Of a DNA stretch of 64,000 nt, positions 63,181 through 64,000 are shown one piece after another. The notes under the pieces were generated by a model. That model was not told where the DNA came from. It was given only the letters and a program-made list of their open reading frames with translations, and searched no databases. Within the stretch, counting starts at the first letter, position 1. Each line of letters starts with the position of its first letter. Source of the stretch: Pseudomonas koreensis (GTDB lineage: Bacteria; Pseudomonadota; Gammaproteobacteria; Pseudomonadales; Pseudomonadaceae). The stretch lies in contig NZ_JAOEJU010000018.1 of NCBI RefSeq assembly GCF_025447595.1, positions 62,001 through 126,000 on the forward strand, written 5' to 3'. The translations under genes and the position numbers were made by a program.

Positions 63181-64000
63181 ATGCCCGATTTTCCGTTCTC
63201 CCGAGACAGCGCTATCTCAACCCTGCGCCTGATCGGCGGCTGCACCGCCCTTGGCCTCGCCACCTGCACCCAGGCCGCCCCGGCCTTCGACAGTGAATCA
63301 CCGTATATGCTCGGTGACTGGAACGGCACCCGCAGCGAACTCGCGGCAAAAGGTATCGACTTCAAGCTCGACTACACCGGCGAAATGGGCAGCAACCTGC
63401 ACGGCGGCTACGACCACGACCGCACCGCGCGCTACAGCGACCAATGGGGCCTCGGCACTCATCTGGACCTGCAAAAACTGCTGGGCTGGGACGACGCTGA
63501 ATTCCAGCTGACCGTGACCAAGCGTAGCGGCAACAACATCAGCAACGACCGCATCAACGACCCGCGCGTCGGTGGCTTCACTTCGGCCCAGGAAGTCTGG
63601 GGCCGTGGCCAGACCACTCGCCTGACGCAGATGTGGTATCAGCAGAAATTCTTCGACCAGAAGCTCGATATCAAGGTCGGTCGCTTTGGCGAAGGCGAAG
63701 ATTTCAACAGCTTCCCGTGCGACTTCCAGAACCTGGCGTTCTGCGGCTCGCAGGTCGGCAACTGGGTCGGCGGCATCTGGTACAACTGGCCGGTCAGCCA
63801 ATGGGCGTTGCGCGTCAAATATCACCTGACGCCGGAGCTGTACGCGCAAGTCGGCGCCTATGAGCAGAACCCGTCGAACCTCGATCGCGGCAACGGCTTC
63901 AAGCTCAGCGGCAGCGGCACCCAGGGCGCGATCCTGCCGATCGAACTGGTGTGGAAGCCAAAGCTCAATGGCCTGCCGGGCGAATACCGCGCCGGTTACT
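63181..64000 (+). CDS. Carbohydrate-selective porin, OprB family (N-terminal part)
   Basis: The frame runs to the end of the window, giving 273 residues of a protein that should be about 440. A signal peptide (LIGGCTALGLATCTQAAPA) precedes the OprB pattern: LGDWNGTRSELAAKGIDFKLDYTGEMGSN, HLDLQKLLGW, RQTTR-like WGRGQTTRLTQMWYQQKFFD and KVGRFGEGEDFNSFPCDFQNLAFCGSQ. OprB porins pass glucose and other sugars through the outer membrane. Several oprB paralogues are usual in Pseudomonas, so the paralogue is not fixed; downstream genes, such as a PQQ glucose dehydrogenase, would help and are outside the window. Confidence 0.92.
   Translation, partial: MPDFPFSRDSAISTLRLIGGCTALGLATCTQAAPAFDSESPYMLGDWNGTRSELAAKGIDFKLDYTGEMGSNLHGGYDHDRTARYSDQWGLGTHLDLQKLLGWDDAEFQLTVTKRSGNNISNDRINDPRVGGFTSAQEVWGRGQTTRLTQMWYQQKFFDQKLDIKVGRFGEGEDFNSFPCDFQNLAFCGSQVGNWVGGIWYNWPVSQWALRVKYHLTPELYAQVGAYEQNPSNLDRGNGFKLSGSGTQGAILPIELVWKPKLNGLPGEYRAGY

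Overview
The window looks like a chromosomal segment of a Pseudomonas of the fluorescens group. The gene order at several loci matches Pseudomonas core blocks (pyrC-rnt-ahpC-bfd-bfr-grxD, argF, glpFKRD/glpM, acidic amino acid ABC transporter plus AauSR, metE/metR). DNA is GC-rich, and most non-coding gaps carry REP/REPIN palindromes of the type found across P. fluorescens genomes. No rRNA, tRNA, CRISPR array, prophage or insertion sequence was seen.

Layout. 1-4.4 kb: end of pyrC, rnt, a small AT-richer toxin-antitoxin module (Panacea antitoxin plus unrecognised toxin) lying between two identical copies of a terminator, then a peroxide/iron/thiol group (ahpC, bfd with a Fur-like box, bfr, grxD). 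4.4-10.8 kb: a stand-alone molybdopterin oxidoreductase, argF translationally coupled to an orphan ABC ATPase, a PhzF-like enzyme and YbaK. 11-16.3 kb: glycerol uptake and catabolism (glpF, glpK, glpR, glpD). 16.3-23.3 kb: the AatJQMP glutamate/aspartate transporter with two TTCGGN4CCGAA-type activator sites and a sigma-54 promoter, followed by its likely controllers AauS and AauR. 23.3-24.7 kb: GlpM and a secreted-type hydrolase.

24.9-30.5 kb: a 1860-residue protein of the Pseudomonas dermonecrotic-toxin-like (DUF6543) class. 30.5-33.9 kb: metE and divergent metR with a shared MetR box. 34-44.3 kb: small metabolic and transport genes (GNAT, LysE, Nudix, APC permease, nitrilase, LuxR regulator, FMN glutamate-synthase-like protein, GtrA plus GtrII, amino acid permease). 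44.8-47.9 kb: a large bifunctional PBP-like protein with a divergent glycosyltransferase part.

48.1-53.1 kb: a second giant toxin-like protein, with DUF6543-like N-terminus, hydrophobic region, leucine-rich repeats and a C-terminal NEL-type E3 ubiquitin ligase domain. 53.1-60.0 kb: a six-gene alpha-type (CS1/CFA-I/cable pilus class) chaperone-usher operon with two major-subunit and two tip-adhesin genes. 60.5-64 kb: PadR regulator with siderophore-interacting ferric reductase, a Pr6Pr membrane protein, a VF530 protein and the start of an OprB porin.

The accessory parts (TA module, two giant toxin-like proteins, duplicated-subunit fimbria, O-antigen glucosylation pair) are the most interesting. 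They suggest a host- or predator-associated soil or rhizosphere bacterium, but that lifestyle is inference.
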